A stretch of DNA of 64,000 nt, from NCBI RefSeq assembly GCF_937123705.1, contig NZ_CAKZKO010000031.1, positions 1-64,000 of the forward strand. Direction: 5' to 3'. Both the position numbers and the translations under genes were made by a program. Numbering within the stretch: position 1 is the first letter of the stretch; each line of letters opens with the position of its first letter. The notes under the pieces are model-generated. The model had not been told where the DNA came from. It did not search any database and saw only the letters and a list, made by a program, of their open reading frames with translations. Shown here piece by piece: positions 19,310-28,399 of this stretch. This DNA comes from an uncultured Paraglaciecola sp. (GTDB lineage Bacteria; Pseudomonadota; Gammaproteobacteria; Enterobacterales; Alteromonadaceae).

Positions 19310-19526
19310 AATACCAATTCAACCTAACAAAGTCGCTGGTGTTCTCCCTTTGGGCGAGGTTTAAAAGCACCTACTCTGCGTTGCCCGAACTTACAATAGA
19401 ATAGCTATTGCTTCATCTTGTAAACTCTCGGCAATATAAAAATATATTGTATCTGGCTAAACCTTTCACAATACATGCGTAAATTCGCTCAAAGTCTTCA
19501 GTCATGCCTAGGACCTTTTCCTGAAT
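19310..19526. other. Gap with dispersed-repeat-like sequence
   Basis: Between the 112-aa gene and the ppk remnant. It begins TAATACCAATTCAACCTAAC, a type of string often seen in Alteromonadales intergenic repeats, and related TAATACCA strings occur at 30030 and 63667. I see no gene or clear hairpin here. Confidence 0.4.
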
Positions 19527-19775
19527 TTATTCCATTAATACTTTAGTTTGTTCTGCCTGCTCACGTTCGTCTTCGTTTAAGTGGATGATTATTTTCCGTT
19601 TAACCCCAGCTACCCGCACCCGATAAAACTCGTCCATATTGTTTGAATATATACCCAGAAAACGAATACGTTCAACAATTGAATTGTTTAGGTCGGCGGC
19701 TTCTTGCAATACTCACTGGTTAAAAAATAACCGGCTAAGTTCTCTGGGAAAGTAACGATTGATGACGTCTGACAT
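19527..19775 (-). pseudogene. Polyphosphate kinase N-terminal remnant
   Basis: From ATG 19775 the frame reads MSDVINRYFPRELSRLFFNQ, then TGA, then [20 protein letters not shown] and onward to [18 protein letters not shown]. This matches the first roughly 80 residues of polyphosphate kinase Ppk1 (E. coli: [33 protein letters not shown]). An in-frame TGA interrupts the FNxxVLQEA motif, a second stop occurs at 19527, and nothing resembling the other ~600 residues follows. It is a decayed fragment. An intact ppk may exist elsewhere in the genome. Confidence 0.88.
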
Positions 19776-19853
19776 ACTTCACTCTTTTTTCTTAAATAAC
19801 AGCGTCAATGGTGTGTGGCGTTTGTGACAATCTAATGACAGTGACTCTTGAAT

Positions 19854-20357
19854 TTACTGAATTTCAATATCGACCATTAAATCATTCGCGACACTTTCTA
19901 AGGCTTCTTGGAGACTATCTAAGTCAAAGTCTGCAGCAATAGCTATAGTTGCTTTAGCTTTAAACAGCTCTCCACCCCAGTTTGGCGCGCTTTCTAGACG
20001 TGAATCAAACTTGATTATGTTCAGATTAAACTGACTTAATATCTGAGTTAATTCCTGAACAATACCAGATTTATCGTTTCCGGTGATATCGATTGTGACA
20101 CTTTGCAGTTTGTCATCTTGGCTGATCTCACCAGGTAATAAGTGAATTTTTAAGTCTGGGTGTTCAGATAATCGCTCCATAAGGACTTGGTGCTTTTCTA
20201 GGGGAATGTCAACTTGCACAAAACCGGCAAAATGTCCCGCCATATGAGAAAAATTACTGCCTAACCAGTTACCACCCATGGCGTACACAGTTTTGGCCAA
20301 ATCGCTAATTAGCCCTGGTTTATCTTGTCCTACTAAAGTAAATATTATTGGTTTCAT
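19854..20357 (-). CDS. Glycine cleavage repressor-like ACT-domain protein (GcvR family)
   Basis: 167 aa with two ACT domains: MKPIIFTLVGQDKPGLISDL at the start, and VTIDITGNDKSGIVQELTQI from about residue 85. In E. coli, GcvR binds glycine and antagonises the activator GcvA. I use ATG 20357 because it opens directly into the first ACT domain; the frame continues to 20414 without similarity. There is no glycine-cleavage gene in the window, so the regulatory target is inferred from the family only. Confidence 0.85.
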   Translation of the reverse strand: MKPIIFTLVGQDKPGLISDLAKTVYAMGGNWLGSNFSHMAGHFAGFVQVDIPLEKHQVLMERLSEHPDLKIHLLPGEISQDDKLQSVTIDITGNDKSGIVQELTQILSQFNLNIIKFDSRLESAPNWGGELFKAKATIAIAADFDLDSLQEALESVANDLMVDIEIQ

Positions 20358-20523
20358 AAAAGTGTCACATTTCTGTAATAGAGTGAAAAAACAAAGAGCC
20401 CCGTGCTCTGTCAAATAGCCTAAACCATTCTATATTGGATGTAAGGTTTTATTTTACTGATTAAGGTAACAAATTACCCAATGCATAGAATGTGTAAAGT
20501 AAGTGTTCTATGTAATTATAATG

Positions 20524-20545
20524 CCACATTCGTTTGTTAATGTGG
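20524..20545. promoter_or_regulatory. Inverted repeat upstream of the phosphate-uptake operon
   Basis: CCACATT (20524-20530) and AATGTGG (20539-20545) flank an 8-nt spacer in the 220-bp gap before the DUF47 gene. It may be an operator or the foot of a leader hairpin; no regulator can be named. Confidence 0.35.
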
Positions 20546-20635
20546 TTGTGATTTTAAAGTTGAAGGTTATATTTGAGTGTTCGACCCTCAAACATAATCT
20601 GTCGTTAACAATGTTCTAAATCGAAGAGAAAAGTT

Positions 20636-21313
20636 ATGCCAATAAATACGTTTTTGGGAGTGTTTGCAAAATCACCGCTTAAACCCCTAGAAGACCACAT
20701 CAATATTGTTCATAAATGCAGTCATGGATTATTACCCTTCTTTAAAGCTGTGTATGAGCAAGATTGGAAAACTGCGCAAGAACAGCAGAAAGCCATTTCA
20801 AAGCTAGAAAAGCAAGCAGATGAGATAAAACGTGAATTACGGATTAATTTACCTCAGGGTATTTTTATGCCGATTCAGCGTCAAGACGTATTGGATTTAT
20901 TGACTCAGCAAGACAAAATTGCGAATAAAGCTAAGGATATATCAGGGCGCATATTAGGACGCCAGTTAGCTATTCCTAAAGAACTTCACAAGTCGTTTTT
21001 GGAGTATTTAAACCGTTGTTTAGATGCCACCAGTCAAGCAAAAAAAGTTATTAATGAGCTGGATGATTTGCTTGAAACAGGCTTTAGAGGCCGCGAGTTA
21101 CGTTTAGTTGAAGATATGATTGAACGCTTAGATAAAATTGAAGACGACACGGACAGATTGCAAATTAGTCTACGTAGAGGATTGTTAGCCCTTGAAAAAG
21201 ATCTCAATCCAGTAGACGTGATGTTTTTATATAGCATTATTGATTGGGTCGGTGAGTTGGCCGATATTTCCGAACGAGTCGGTTCTCGCCTCGAATTGAT
21301 GTTAGCCAACTAG
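20636..21313 (+). CDS. DUF47/PhoU-like accessory protein of Pit transporter
   Basis: 225 aa all-helical protein of the TIGR00153/DUF47 family, distantly PhoU-like. Features: the N-terminal FAKSPLKPLEDHI motif, HKCSHGLLPFF, and the RELRINLPQGIFMPIQRQDVLDLL segment with acidic metal-coordinating positions (EDDTD near residue 182). It ends 11 nt before the Pit gene, the standard pairing, and is thought to modulate that transporter. It acts at the cytoplasmic face. Confidence 0.92.
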   Translation: MPINTFLGVFAKSPLKPLEDHINIVHKCSHGLLPFFKAVYEQDWKTAQEQQKAISKLEKQADEIKRELRINLPQGIFMPIQRQDVLDLLTQQDKIANKAKDISGRILGRQLAIPKELHKSFLEYLNRCLDATSQAKKVINELDDLLETGFRGRELRLVEDMIERLDKIEDDTDRLQISLRRGLLALEKDLNPVDVMFLYSIIDWVGELADISERVGSRLELMLAN

Positions 21314-21324
21314 AGATACTGACA

Positions 21325-22593
21325 ATGGATATTATTAACAGTTACGGTTTTATATTAGTCGTAGTCGCCGCTTTGGTAGGTTTTTTAATGGCATGGGGCA
21401 TAGGGGCTAATGATGTAGCCAACGCTATGGGTACCTCGGTAGGTTCAAAAGCGCTAACCATCAAGCAAGCCATTTTTATTGCCATGGTATTTGAGTTTGC
21501 CGGTGCCTATTTGGCAGGTGGTGAAGTGACCTCGACAATTCGTAAAGGCATTATTGATTCGGCATATTTCATCAACACGCCAGAATTATTAGTTTTTGGC
21601 ATGATATCTGCGCTATTTGCGGCGGGTGTTTGGCTAGCGTTTGCTTCGTATCTTGGATGGCCGGTATCAACGACTCACTCCATTATTGGCGCTATTGTGG
21701 GTTTTGCGGCAGTCGGCGTGAGCGCCGATGCAGTAGAGTGGGGCAAAGTGGGTGGGATTGTTGGAAGTTGGGTTATTACTCCTGCTATCTCCGGCTTTAT
21801 TGCTTTTTTAATATTCCAATCTGCACAAAAACTCATCTTTGATACAGACAACCCATTTGAAAGCGCCAAGCGTTATGTGCCTTATTATATGGCTCTTGCC
21901 GGTTTTGTTATGGCTTTGGTAACAATCAAGAAAGGCCTGAAGCATGTCGGATTACACATCCCTAATGGCCAAGACTATTTTATTGCTATTGGTATAGCTG
22001 TGGTAGTGGGTATCGCTGGAAGGTTATTTATAAGTCGCATAAAAATTGATCCAACAACCAAAAGAGAAGCACAATTCGTTAATGTTGAGAAAGTGTTTGC
22101 TGTGCTGATGATAGTCACAGCCTGTTGTATGGCTTTTGCACACGGTTCAAATGATGTGGCGAATGCTATAGGTCCTTTAGCTGCTGTGGTTAGCATTGTC
22201 GAAAGCGGCGGTGAAATTGGTAAGAAAGCGGCATTGGTCTGGTGGATTTTACCGCTTGGTGGTATTGGCATAGTGGCAGGTTTGGCATTGTTCGGTCATA
22301 AAGTGATTAAAACCATAGGCAATGGCATTACTCACCTTACCCCAAGTCGTGGCTTTGCCGCTGAACTGGCCGCCGCCTGTACTGTGGTCATTGCATCGGG
22401 TTCTGGATTGCCTATTTCTACCACGCAAACCTTAGTAGGCGCGGTATTAGGTGTAGGTATGGCCAGAGGGATCGCTGCGATTAACTTAGGAGTGGTGAGA
22501 AATATTGTGGTGTCTTGGGTGATTACATTACCAGCAGGTGCCGGTTTGTCGATTGTCTTCTTCTTTATGATTAAGGGCATTTTTGCTCCTTAA
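21325..22593 (+). CDS. Inorganic phosphate transporter, PiT family
   Basis: 422 aa inner-membrane protein with about 10-11 hydrophobic segments. The two PiT signature repeats are visible: MAWGIGANDVANAMGTSVG near residue 23 and FAHGSNDVANAIGPLAAV near 272. These signatures place it in the low-affinity metal-phosphate:H+ (or Na+) symporter family. It is paired with the upstream DUF47 gene, and a strong terminator follows. Confidence 0.95.
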   Translation: MDIINSYGFILVVVAALVGFLMAWGIGANDVANAMGTSVGSKALTIKQAIFIAMVFEFAGAYLAGGEVTSTIRKGIIDSAYFINTPELLVFGMISALFAAGVWLAFASYLGWPVSTTHSIIGAIVGFAAVGVSADAVEWGKVGGIVGSWVITPAISGFIAFLIFQSAQKLIFDTDNPFESAKRYVPYYMALAGFVMALVTIKKGLKHVGLHIPNGQDYFIAIGIAVVVGIAGRLFISRIKIDPTTKREAQFVNVEKVFAVLMIVTACCMAFAHGSNDVANAIGPLAAVVSIVESGGEIGKKAALVWWILPLGGIGIVAGLALFGHKVIKTIGNGITHLTPSRGFAAELAAACTVVIASGSGLPISTTQTLVGAVLGVGMARGIAAINLGVVRNIVVSWVITLPAGAGLSIVFFFMIKGIFAP

Positions 22594-22620
22594 CTGACTA
22601 TCCCAGAATAAAGCATTTTG

Positions 22621-22647
22621 AAGCCAGCTCTCGTAGCTGGCTTTTTT
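22621..22647 (+). terminator. Terminator after Pit gene
   Basis: AAGCCAGCT (22621-22629), loop CTCGT, AGCTGGCTT (22635-22643), then TTTT. A perfect 9-bp stem and T tail, 28 nt past the stop. Confidence 0.92.
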
Positions 22648-22659
22648 GTACCTATTTCA

Positions 22660-23592
22660 CTAATTGACAGATTCCAATCGTGTGACTTGTTCAAGCAAAC
22701 GTTGATTAAATGGTACCGGGCAATTTAGCTCATTCGCTTTAGCGCAAACATAGCCTGTAATAAATTCGATTTCGCTTTTCCGGTTGAACTTCAGATCTTG
22801 ATGCATGGATGAGTAGTTATTGGCTGTGGCTGCTATGACTTGTTGTGCATTTTTATTTAACTCTGCGCTACTTATTGAATAACCTTGTGCTGTCATCACT
22901 TTTGCAATCTCATCGCAAAGAGTCGATATATCCCGTTGGTATTGGTGATCTGCAAGTTCGCCATTCCTTACATTATGAATGGCGCTAAGAGGGTTGATAA
23001 CCGCATTGATGGCCAATTTTTTCCATAACGCCAAGTTAATATCTTGATGCCAATAGCTAGGGGGAAGTAACGCCGAAAGCACAGGCTCAATGGCCTGTTT
23101 AGTTGCGGTATCAACTTGGCCTAACCAACCAAAGTGTGTGTGGCCTTTGCCTGTTTCAATCAGGGTGTTGGCATCGGGTTTCAATGCGCCATAACTTGTG
23201 GTCGCCGCGATCAGTGGATTATTAGGGAAGCTCTCTTTAACTTGCTCTGTGGTTCCCATGCCATTATGCAGGAGTACTATGACTTGCTGGGGCGTAATAA
23301 AAGACTGTAATTGACGCAGTACGGGTAATACTTGGTAGGCTTTCACTGGCACTAGTAATAGGTCAAATTGCTGTGGTTGTGTTATTAAACCGGTATTTGG
23401 CGTTAGATGGTGGGTTTTACCTGCTAAGTCAGTCACAGTACAATATGATTGCTGGCGCTGTCTTCTAACGAGATGTTGAACCTCATAGCCAAGTTTCTGG
23501 CATTTAAATCCAATTAAGCTACCAATTGCACCTTGACCTACAATGGCAACCTTAGGCGCTGGCCAGGGAGTATTATTCTGCATGTTTTGCAT
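22660..23592 (-). CDS. panE: 2-dehydropantoate 2-reductase
   Basis: NADPH-dependent ketopantoate reductase of pantothenate/CoA synthesis. 310 aa. The Rossmann motif GQGAIGSLIG is near residue 19; LLHNGMGT, the catalytic lysine region LWKKLAINAVINPLSA near 185, and SSMHQDLKFNRKSEIEFITG near 265 are all classical ApbA/PanE features. The start overlaps the end of the upstream pseudouridine synthase gene by 20 nt. A second in-frame ATG at 23583 is equally possible. Confidence 0.93.
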   Translation of the reverse strand: MQNMQNNTPWPAPKVAIVGQGAIGSLIGFKCQKLGYEVQHLVRRQRQQSYCTVTDLAGKTHHLTPNTGLITQPQQFDLLLVPVKAYQVLPVLRQLQSFITPQQVIVLLHNGMGTTEQVKESFPNNPLIAATTSYGALKPDANTLIETGKGHTHFGWLGQVDTATKQAIEPVLSALLPPSYWHQDINLALWKKLAINAVINPLSAIHNVRNGELADHQYQRDISTLCDEIAKVMTAQGYSISSAELNKNAQQVIAATANNYSSMHQDLKFNRKSEIEFITGYVCAKANELNCPVPFNQRLLEQVTRLESVN

Positions 23593-24283
23593 GGGGCAAT
23601 CTAATATGTGGCCACTTTAATGCCCAAGGAGTGGCAAGCTCTGCTATTTGAGTAATCGCTTGGTCAGATATAAATGCTTGGCCGATAGTGGGGGCACAGT
23701 GAATGCAGATGGGCTGATTTTGATAGGTAAACCGTAAATAATAAGCGTGTAAATAGGTACGATCTGAGCTGTCACCTTTGTATAATTCATCGCCTAAAAT
23801 TGGGCTGCCTATACTCTTTAGAGCCACTCTAATTTGATGGGTCTTTCCTGTCAGAGGTTTTACTAAAAACATTCTTATACCTGCAGAAAGTGAAAAACTA
23901 AAAAACTGGCTAATGGCAACATTTGTATTACTGCTATTAAGCATCCATTTACCATCGCGGACTTTTTTCATCCCTCCTTTAACAGCGCCTTGCTTTTTCT
24001 TGGGTTTTTTCGTGGAAATAGCTAAATAGAATTTTTCAATCTGCTTTTGTTCAAACATATGGCCAAAATTAGCGGCCGCTTGTGGGTGTTTAGCCAACAC
24101 CAAAATGCCTGATGTTACTTTGTCGAGTCTATGTACTAACCACAACTGTTCTACCTTTAGTTGCTTGCATAGTATCGGCAAAATCCCCGATTGATGGGCT
24201 TCATTTTGTACTGCTAGATTACAGGGTTTGTTAATGACGACAAAATCAGGATGTTCAAATAAAATTTCTATCGATGTAATCAA
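23573..24283 (-). CDS. RluA-family pseudouridine synthase
   Basis: 236 aa. The RluA-type catalytic motif HRLDKVTSGILVLAK carries the essential aspartate (about residue 53). GKTHQIRVALKSIGSPILGDELY follows, as in RluA/RluC. It lacks an S4 domain and is short, resembling the TIGR01621 subgroup, whose target RNA is not known to me. It starts with TTG at 24283 behind AAGAG. It probably forms an operon with the Hpt gene upstream and panE downstream. Confidence 0.88.
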   Translation of the reverse strand: MITSIEILFEHPDFVVINKPCNLAVQNEAHQSGILPILCKQLKVEQLWLVHRLDKVTSGILVLAKHPQAAANFGHMFEQKQIEKFYLAISTKKPKKKQGAVKGGMKKVRDGKWMLNSSNTNVAISQFFSFSLSAGIRMFLVKPLTGKTHQIRVALKSIGSPILGDELYKGDSSDRTYLHAYYLRFTYQNQPICIHCAPTIGQAFISDQAITQIAELATPWALKWPHIRLPHAKHAE

Positions 24284-24292
24284 AACGTACTC

Positions 24293-24643
24293 TTAGCTAT
24301 TCTCTGATGAATAATCGCGCAATAAGCCAAGTGTTTGCCTTAAAATGAGCGAAAAATTATCTAGGGTGTCATTGGTTATTTGGCAGGTTAAATCGACTTC
24401 AAGATCCTTACAAGCTTGATTTAATGCAATTAGGCCCAGATTGCTACTCACGCCTTTTAAATCGTGCACTTGTCTTTTAACTGTCTCAATATCACTTTGT
24501 TGTACATGCTGTGCCATCAAGGATTCAAAATCTTGATATTGCAGAATAAATTTTTCTAAAATATTCACTAATATTGAGCGATTGCCACTAAATTGATTAA
24601 TCGCAAATTGGCTATCAAAAATACGTAACTCAGAACCAAGCAA
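24293..24643 (-). CDS. Hpt domain phosphotransfer protein
   Basis: 116 aa, a single histidine phosphotransfer domain. The phosphorylated histidine is in VHDLKGVSSNLGL near residue 60, matching HxLKGxxxxxG. It would shuttle phosphate between hybrid kinases and response regulators, but no kinase is in the window. TTG 24643 is preceded by AGGAAA at a good distance, supporting this non-ATG start. It lies 9 nt upstream of the pseudouridine synthase gene. Confidence 0.85.
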   Translation of the reverse strand: MLGSELRIFDSQFAINQFSGNRSILVNILEKFILQYQDFESLMAQHVQQSDIETVKRQVHDLKGVSSNLGLIALNQACKDLEVDLTCQITNDTLDNFSLILRQTLGLLRDYSSENS

Positions 24644-24819
24644 GATTGCGTTTCCTAGTTTGTTCTGCGGGGGTAAAACCGCTAACTTATAATTTGAGTG
24701 AGTTATTCTAACAAAGAATCCGGTATATTTGTTACACCATGTAAAAACCCAAAACCTTAGCTGTCTTTTTGCTAAACAGCAGGTAGACTAGAGCCAATTA
24801 GTAAGACTTTTATTTAAAT

Positions 24820-26424
24820 TTGGATAGAATTTTGCAAGAAAATCAGCCCTCTTTTGCAGAGCGTTTACAAATATTACAAGACCCCACAGTGATATCTACC
24901 TTAACTGGGATACGTCATGGGGTAGAGCGTGAAACCTTGCGCATTAACCCTGATGGTGGCTTGGCTCAGAGCCCTCATCAAGAGGCTTTAGGGGCTGCGT
25001 TGACCCATGAGTTTATCACCACCGATTTTTCTGAGTCTTTATTGGAATTTATCACGCCACCTGAAGTGTCAGTGCAAAAAACCATATCCCAGCTAAATGA
25101 TGTACATAAATTTGCTGTTTCGAATATTGGTGATGAACGATTTTGGCCTATGAGTATGCCGTGTTTTATTGAAGATCAAGACGCGATACCCATTGCAGAT
25201 TACGGTACATCAAATATAGGTAAAATGAAAAAACTGTATCGGGTAGGGCTAAAGAATCGCTACGGTAGCATGATGCAGGCAATATCTGGGGTGCATTTTA
25301 ACTTTTCTCTCCCCGATGAATTTTGGCAACAGTGGTTAGAAAAAACAACAGGCGAAGTGGCAAATAAAGATGGTATTTCAGCGGCCTATTTTGCTTTGAT
25401 CAGAAATTATCGCCGTTTTTGCTGGCTTATACCTTATCTATATGGTGCATCACCGGCTATTTGTGGTTCATTTATCAAGGGCAAGGAAACTAATTTACCT
25501 TTCAAGAAGCTGGGGCGGGGTACATATTATTTACCTTATGCTACCTCTTTACGCATGAGTGATTTGGGGTACACCAATAGCGCTCAATCTGATTTGAATA
25601 TTTGTTACAACCAAGTTGACAGTTACATTGCATCTTTAAGAGCTGCCATTAATCAGCCTTCTGCGAATTATCAACAATATGCAGAAAAAAAAGACGGGGA
25701 ATATCAGCAGTTAAATGCCAATGTATTGCAGATTGAAAATGAACTGTATTCGCCAATCCGCCCCAAACAGCCTACTCAATCATTAGAAAAACCGTCTGAT
25801 GCCTTGCAGAAAAGAGGTGTAAGTTACATAGAAGTGCGGGCCCTTGATGTTAATCCATTTAATGCTATTGGCATCGAAGAACAGCAGTTTTATTTTCTTG
25901 ATGTGTTTTTACTGTATTGCCTGACTACACCAAGTGACTTGATGAATGCGCAACAATACGATGAAACTGAAGTTAACTTAAGTGCAGTAGTTGACAGAGG
26001 GCGAGATCCAGCGCTTATGCTCTCAAATGAACAACAATCTATAGGCTTGAGTACTTGGGCATTACAGCTTTTTAGTGACATGCAGGAAGTGGCTTTAGTA
26101 CTGGATCATGCCAATAACACCAAACGCTACACAGCTGCGTTACAGCATGAGAAACAAAAAGTACTGGATCCAAATTTAACCCCCTCAGCTAGGATACTAC
26201 AAAAGTTAATAACCCAAGATTGTGACAATGGCACCTTAGGTTTGGCCTTAGCAGAAGATTATAAACAACAATTACTTGATTCAGATTATGCCTATTCAAG
26301 TGCAGAATACTTGGCTGAACATGCAAGGTTGTCGATTGAAAAGCTAGGTATAATTGAACAACAAGACAAAGTGTCGTTCGATGATTTTCTTAAAGACTAT
26401 TTTTCAGCGTCTACAACAGACTAA
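24820..26424 (+). CDS. gshA: Glutamate-cysteine ligase
   Basis: First enzyme of glutathione synthesis, ATP-dependent. About 530 aa, the proteobacterial GshA type. Visible: GIRHGVERETLRINPDGGLA, EFITTDFSESLLEFITPP, the GVHFNFSLPD segment, and YIEVRALDVNPFNAIGI near residue 330. There is no ATG or GTG between the upstream in-frame stop at 24802 and the conserved region. Translation must start from TTG 24820 or TTG 24832, which may keep expression modest. It is divergent from the Hpt operon. Confidence 0.95.
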   Translation: MDRILQENQPSFAERLQILQDPTVISTLTGIRHGVERETLRINPDGGLAQSPHQEALGAALTHEFITTDFSESLLEFITPPEVSVQKTISQLNDVHKFAVSNIGDERFWPMSMPCFIEDQDAIPIADYGTSNIGKMKKLYRVGLKNRYGSMMQAISGVHFNFSLPDEFWQQWLEKTTGEVANKDGISAAYFALIRNYRRFCWLIPYLYGASPAICGSFIKGKETNLPFKKLGRGTYYLPYATSLRMSDLGYTNSAQSDLNICYNQVDSYIASLRAAINQPSANYQQYAEKKDGEYQQLNANVLQIENELYSPIRPKQPTQSLEKPSDALQKRGVSYIEVRALDVNPFNAIGIEEQQFYFLDVFLLYCLTTPSDLMNAQQYDETEVNLSAVVDRGRDPALMLSNEQQSIGLSTWALQLFSDMQEVALVLDHANNTKRYTAALQHEKQKVLDPNLTPSARILQKLITQDCDNGTLGLALAEDYKQQLLDSDYAYSSAEYLAEHARLSIEKLGIIEQQDKVSFDDFLKDYFSASTTD

Positions 26425-26439
26425 TTTGTGGCAAAAAAA

Positions 26440-26461
26440 AAGCCTAATAAAAATTAGGCTT
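26440..26461. terminator. Hairpin after gshA
   Basis: AAGCCTAAT (26440-26448), loop AAAA, ATTAGGCTT (26453-26461). The poly-A on its left side would give a T tract for transcripts running leftward; rightward the tail is weak. It is probably the gshA terminator and may work in both directions. Confidence 0.65.
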
Positions 26462-26518
26462 CAAAGTTACTACTAGGGAAACACACAATAACTAGAACAC
26501 GCTAATTAAGAGTAGACG

Positions 26519-27163
26519 ATGCGAAAAAAGTTCAAAAATAATAGCCGTTTTTTAAGCATTATAGTAGTCACTTTAGCGAGTACGGTATTTTTAGAGGCTT
26601 GCACGGCAACACCCCCTCGAAATATTAGCAATATCTGTGACATTTTCACTGAAAAAAGAGACTGGTTTGACAGCGCCACCGACATGCAAGAGAGATGGGG
26701 CGTACCGATTCACGTGCCTATGGCGATGATGTATCAAGAAAGCTCCTTTAAAGCTAAGGCTCGGCCCCCAAAAAATTATTTATTTTTTGGACTAATACCT
26801 TGGGGACACGTCAGCAGTGCTTATGGTTATTCGCAAGCCAAAACCCCCACTTGGGATGATTATAAGCGCGAAACCGACAACTCATGGGCAAATCGTTCAG
26901 ATTTCGACGATGCTATGGATTTTATGGGTTGGTTTATTAGTAAAACTCATACAATAAATGCAGTGTCAAAATGGGATGCGCAATTACAGTATCTGAACTA
27001 TCACGAAGGCTGGGGCGGCTATAGTCGCAAAAGTTATCAATCAAAAACATGGCTAAAAGGCGTGGCCAAAAAAGTCAAAGCTCGATCATTAAGATATGCG
27101 ACCCAATTAAAAGGCTGTGAAGAAGAGCTGTCTAAAGGCTGGTTCTGGCGAATTTTTAGCTGA
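26519..27163 (+). CDS. Lysozyme-fold (SLT-type) lipoprotein
   Basis: 214 aa. The signal peptide ends with a lipobox-like VFLEAC (cysteine about residue 28). The SLT/goose-lysozyme-like core includes MAMMYQESSFKAKARPP with a candidate catalytic glutamate, then SSAYGYSQAKTPTWDDY and YLNYHEGWGGYSRKSY. This is the transglycosylase-SLT family of small envelope lipoproteins, presumably acting on peptidoglycan. It starts about 95 nt after gshA, beyond a hairpin, so it is probably a separate unit. Confidence 0.85.
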   Translation: MRKKFKNNSRFLSIIVVTLASTVFLEACTATPPRNISNICDIFTEKRDWFDSATDMQERWGVPIHVPMAMMYQESSFKAKARPPKNYLFFGLIPWGHVSSAYGYSQAKTPTWDDYKRETDNSWANRSDFDDAMDFMGWFISKTHTINAVSKWDAQLQYLNYHEGWGGYSRKSYQSKTWLKGVAKKVKARSLRYATQLKGCEEELSKGWFWRIFS

Positions 27164-27233
27164 TATTATTTAGATAATAATGCAGGTCATTCATTGGCCT
27201 GCGCACCGTCTTAATATAGGTAAACGACAGTTA

Positions 27234-27395
27234 TCACTCATCAGAAACGATATTCGCCTCTTCAGAAGATTCAGCGGCAGCTAACTCCCGATCGGCTTTG
27301 CTAATGTATTTAGGCTTATTTTTGCCAGATAACTTAGCATTAGCTTTCTTGGCTCGCGCTTTTAAAATTTGATTACCTTTTTTACGACGGTTCAT
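27234..27395 (-). CDS. DUF2986 family small basic protein
   Basis: 53 aa: it begins MNRRKKGNQILKARAKKANA and contains NKPKYISKADRELAAAE, a close match to the DUF2986 family of Alteromonadales and Vibrionales. The N-terminal half is strongly basic and the C-terminus acidic. No function is established; the composition would suit RNA or ribosome binding, which is speculation. It is convergent with the upstream lysozyme-fold gene, so the 380-bp gap is not empty. Confidence 0.85.
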   Translation of the reverse strand: MNRRKKGNQILKARAKKANAKLSGKNKPKYISKADRELAAAESSEEANIVSDE

Positions 27396-27545
27396 GTGAC
27401 TATTCTCAATCTATACAACCTTTGTATAATATCACTTTAGAAGCTGGAAGGTTTTGAATTTTATTAGCACATTGATTCAGCGCTAGGTTTCTTCTTTATA
27501 ATCAATGCTGTTATGCAACTGTTGTTCTAATTATCTGGAAATTGT

Positions 27546-28313
27546 ATGTGTTTATCCTATCAACAAAGTCATAAAACCGTTTCTGTTGGCGCAGTGGACT
27601 TTCACTATGCCCTCGACGGCGAAAGCTCCAAGCCCGTGTTGGCGCTAGTCAACATGGCCAGTGTGAATTTGACCGCTTGGGAGCCCGTATTGGCAAGCCT
27701 GTTGCAGACATATCGTGTCTTACGTTTTGATATTCGCGGCACGGGGAAAAGCACTTGGGGGGCAGACCACGAGTTCACCTTCTCACAATATGCAGATGAT
27801 TTAGCTGCGATTATGGATGTTTTGCAGTTACCCAAAGCATTTGTATTAGGTGTGGCTTATGGCGCCAGAACCGCTGCTCAGTTTGCATTGCGTCATGAAG
27901 ATAAGTTAACGGGTTTAGCTTTGTTTGATGTGGCTTTAACGCCACCCGTGGAGCAAGTAGCACAAAAATCCTTAGCCGCACAAGCCAGACAATTACTAAT
28001 AGAAGCCGGAGAGCCTGAGTTGGTGCCTAAAAAGTCATGGCGATTTTATGAAAATAGAGAGGCTGCGTTTAAAGCTCACACTGCCCACCACCATGAACCC
28101 GACACATCTGAAATGTTGGGTGATTTACAGGTGCCGGTACTGGTTGCCTGTGGTCGACAGGATATGAATTTAAATGAAGCGCAACGTATAGCAGGGGCTA
28201 TTCCTAATGCCAAATTTGAACTGATGGAGATGACAGGTCACGGCTCGCCATTTTTTCGACCTGAGTTGTTTGCCAAGATAGTGAATGAATTTAAGAATGA
28301 ATTAAAACGTTGA
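27546..28313 (+). CDS. Alpha/beta hydrolase-fold protein with altered nucleophile
   Basis: 255 aa alpha/beta hydrolase, close in layout to 3-oxoadipate enol-lactonase-type proteins: FDIRGTGKST near residue 61, the elbow region, CGRQDMNL with the acid, and MTGHGSPF with the histidine. The nucleophile elbow reads GVAYG (residues 102-106) where G-x-S-x-G is expected, so residue 104 is alanine. The protein is probably not a serine hydrolase as it stands; it could be a non-hydrolytic relative. Acid and histidine positions persist. It stands alone. Confidence 0.8.
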   Translation: MCLSYQQSHKTVSVGAVDFHYALDGESSKPVLALVNMASVNLTAWEPVLASLLQTYRVLRFDIRGTGKSTWGADHEFTFSQYADDLAAIMDVLQLPKAFVLGVAYGARTAAQFALRHEDKLTGLALFDVALTPPVEQVAQKSLAAQARQLLIEAGEPELVPKKSWRFYENREAAFKAHTAHHHEPDTSEMLGDLQVPVLVACGRQDMNLNEAQRIAGAIPNAKFELMEMTGHGSPFFRPELFAKIVNEFKNELKR

Positions 28314-28399
28314 TTTTTTTCTTGGATGCCCATTGAACACTTTCTTTAGCGCCTCGTGTCTATGAGATAGGCACGTTGAGCTTTAATATTTAAATTGGC

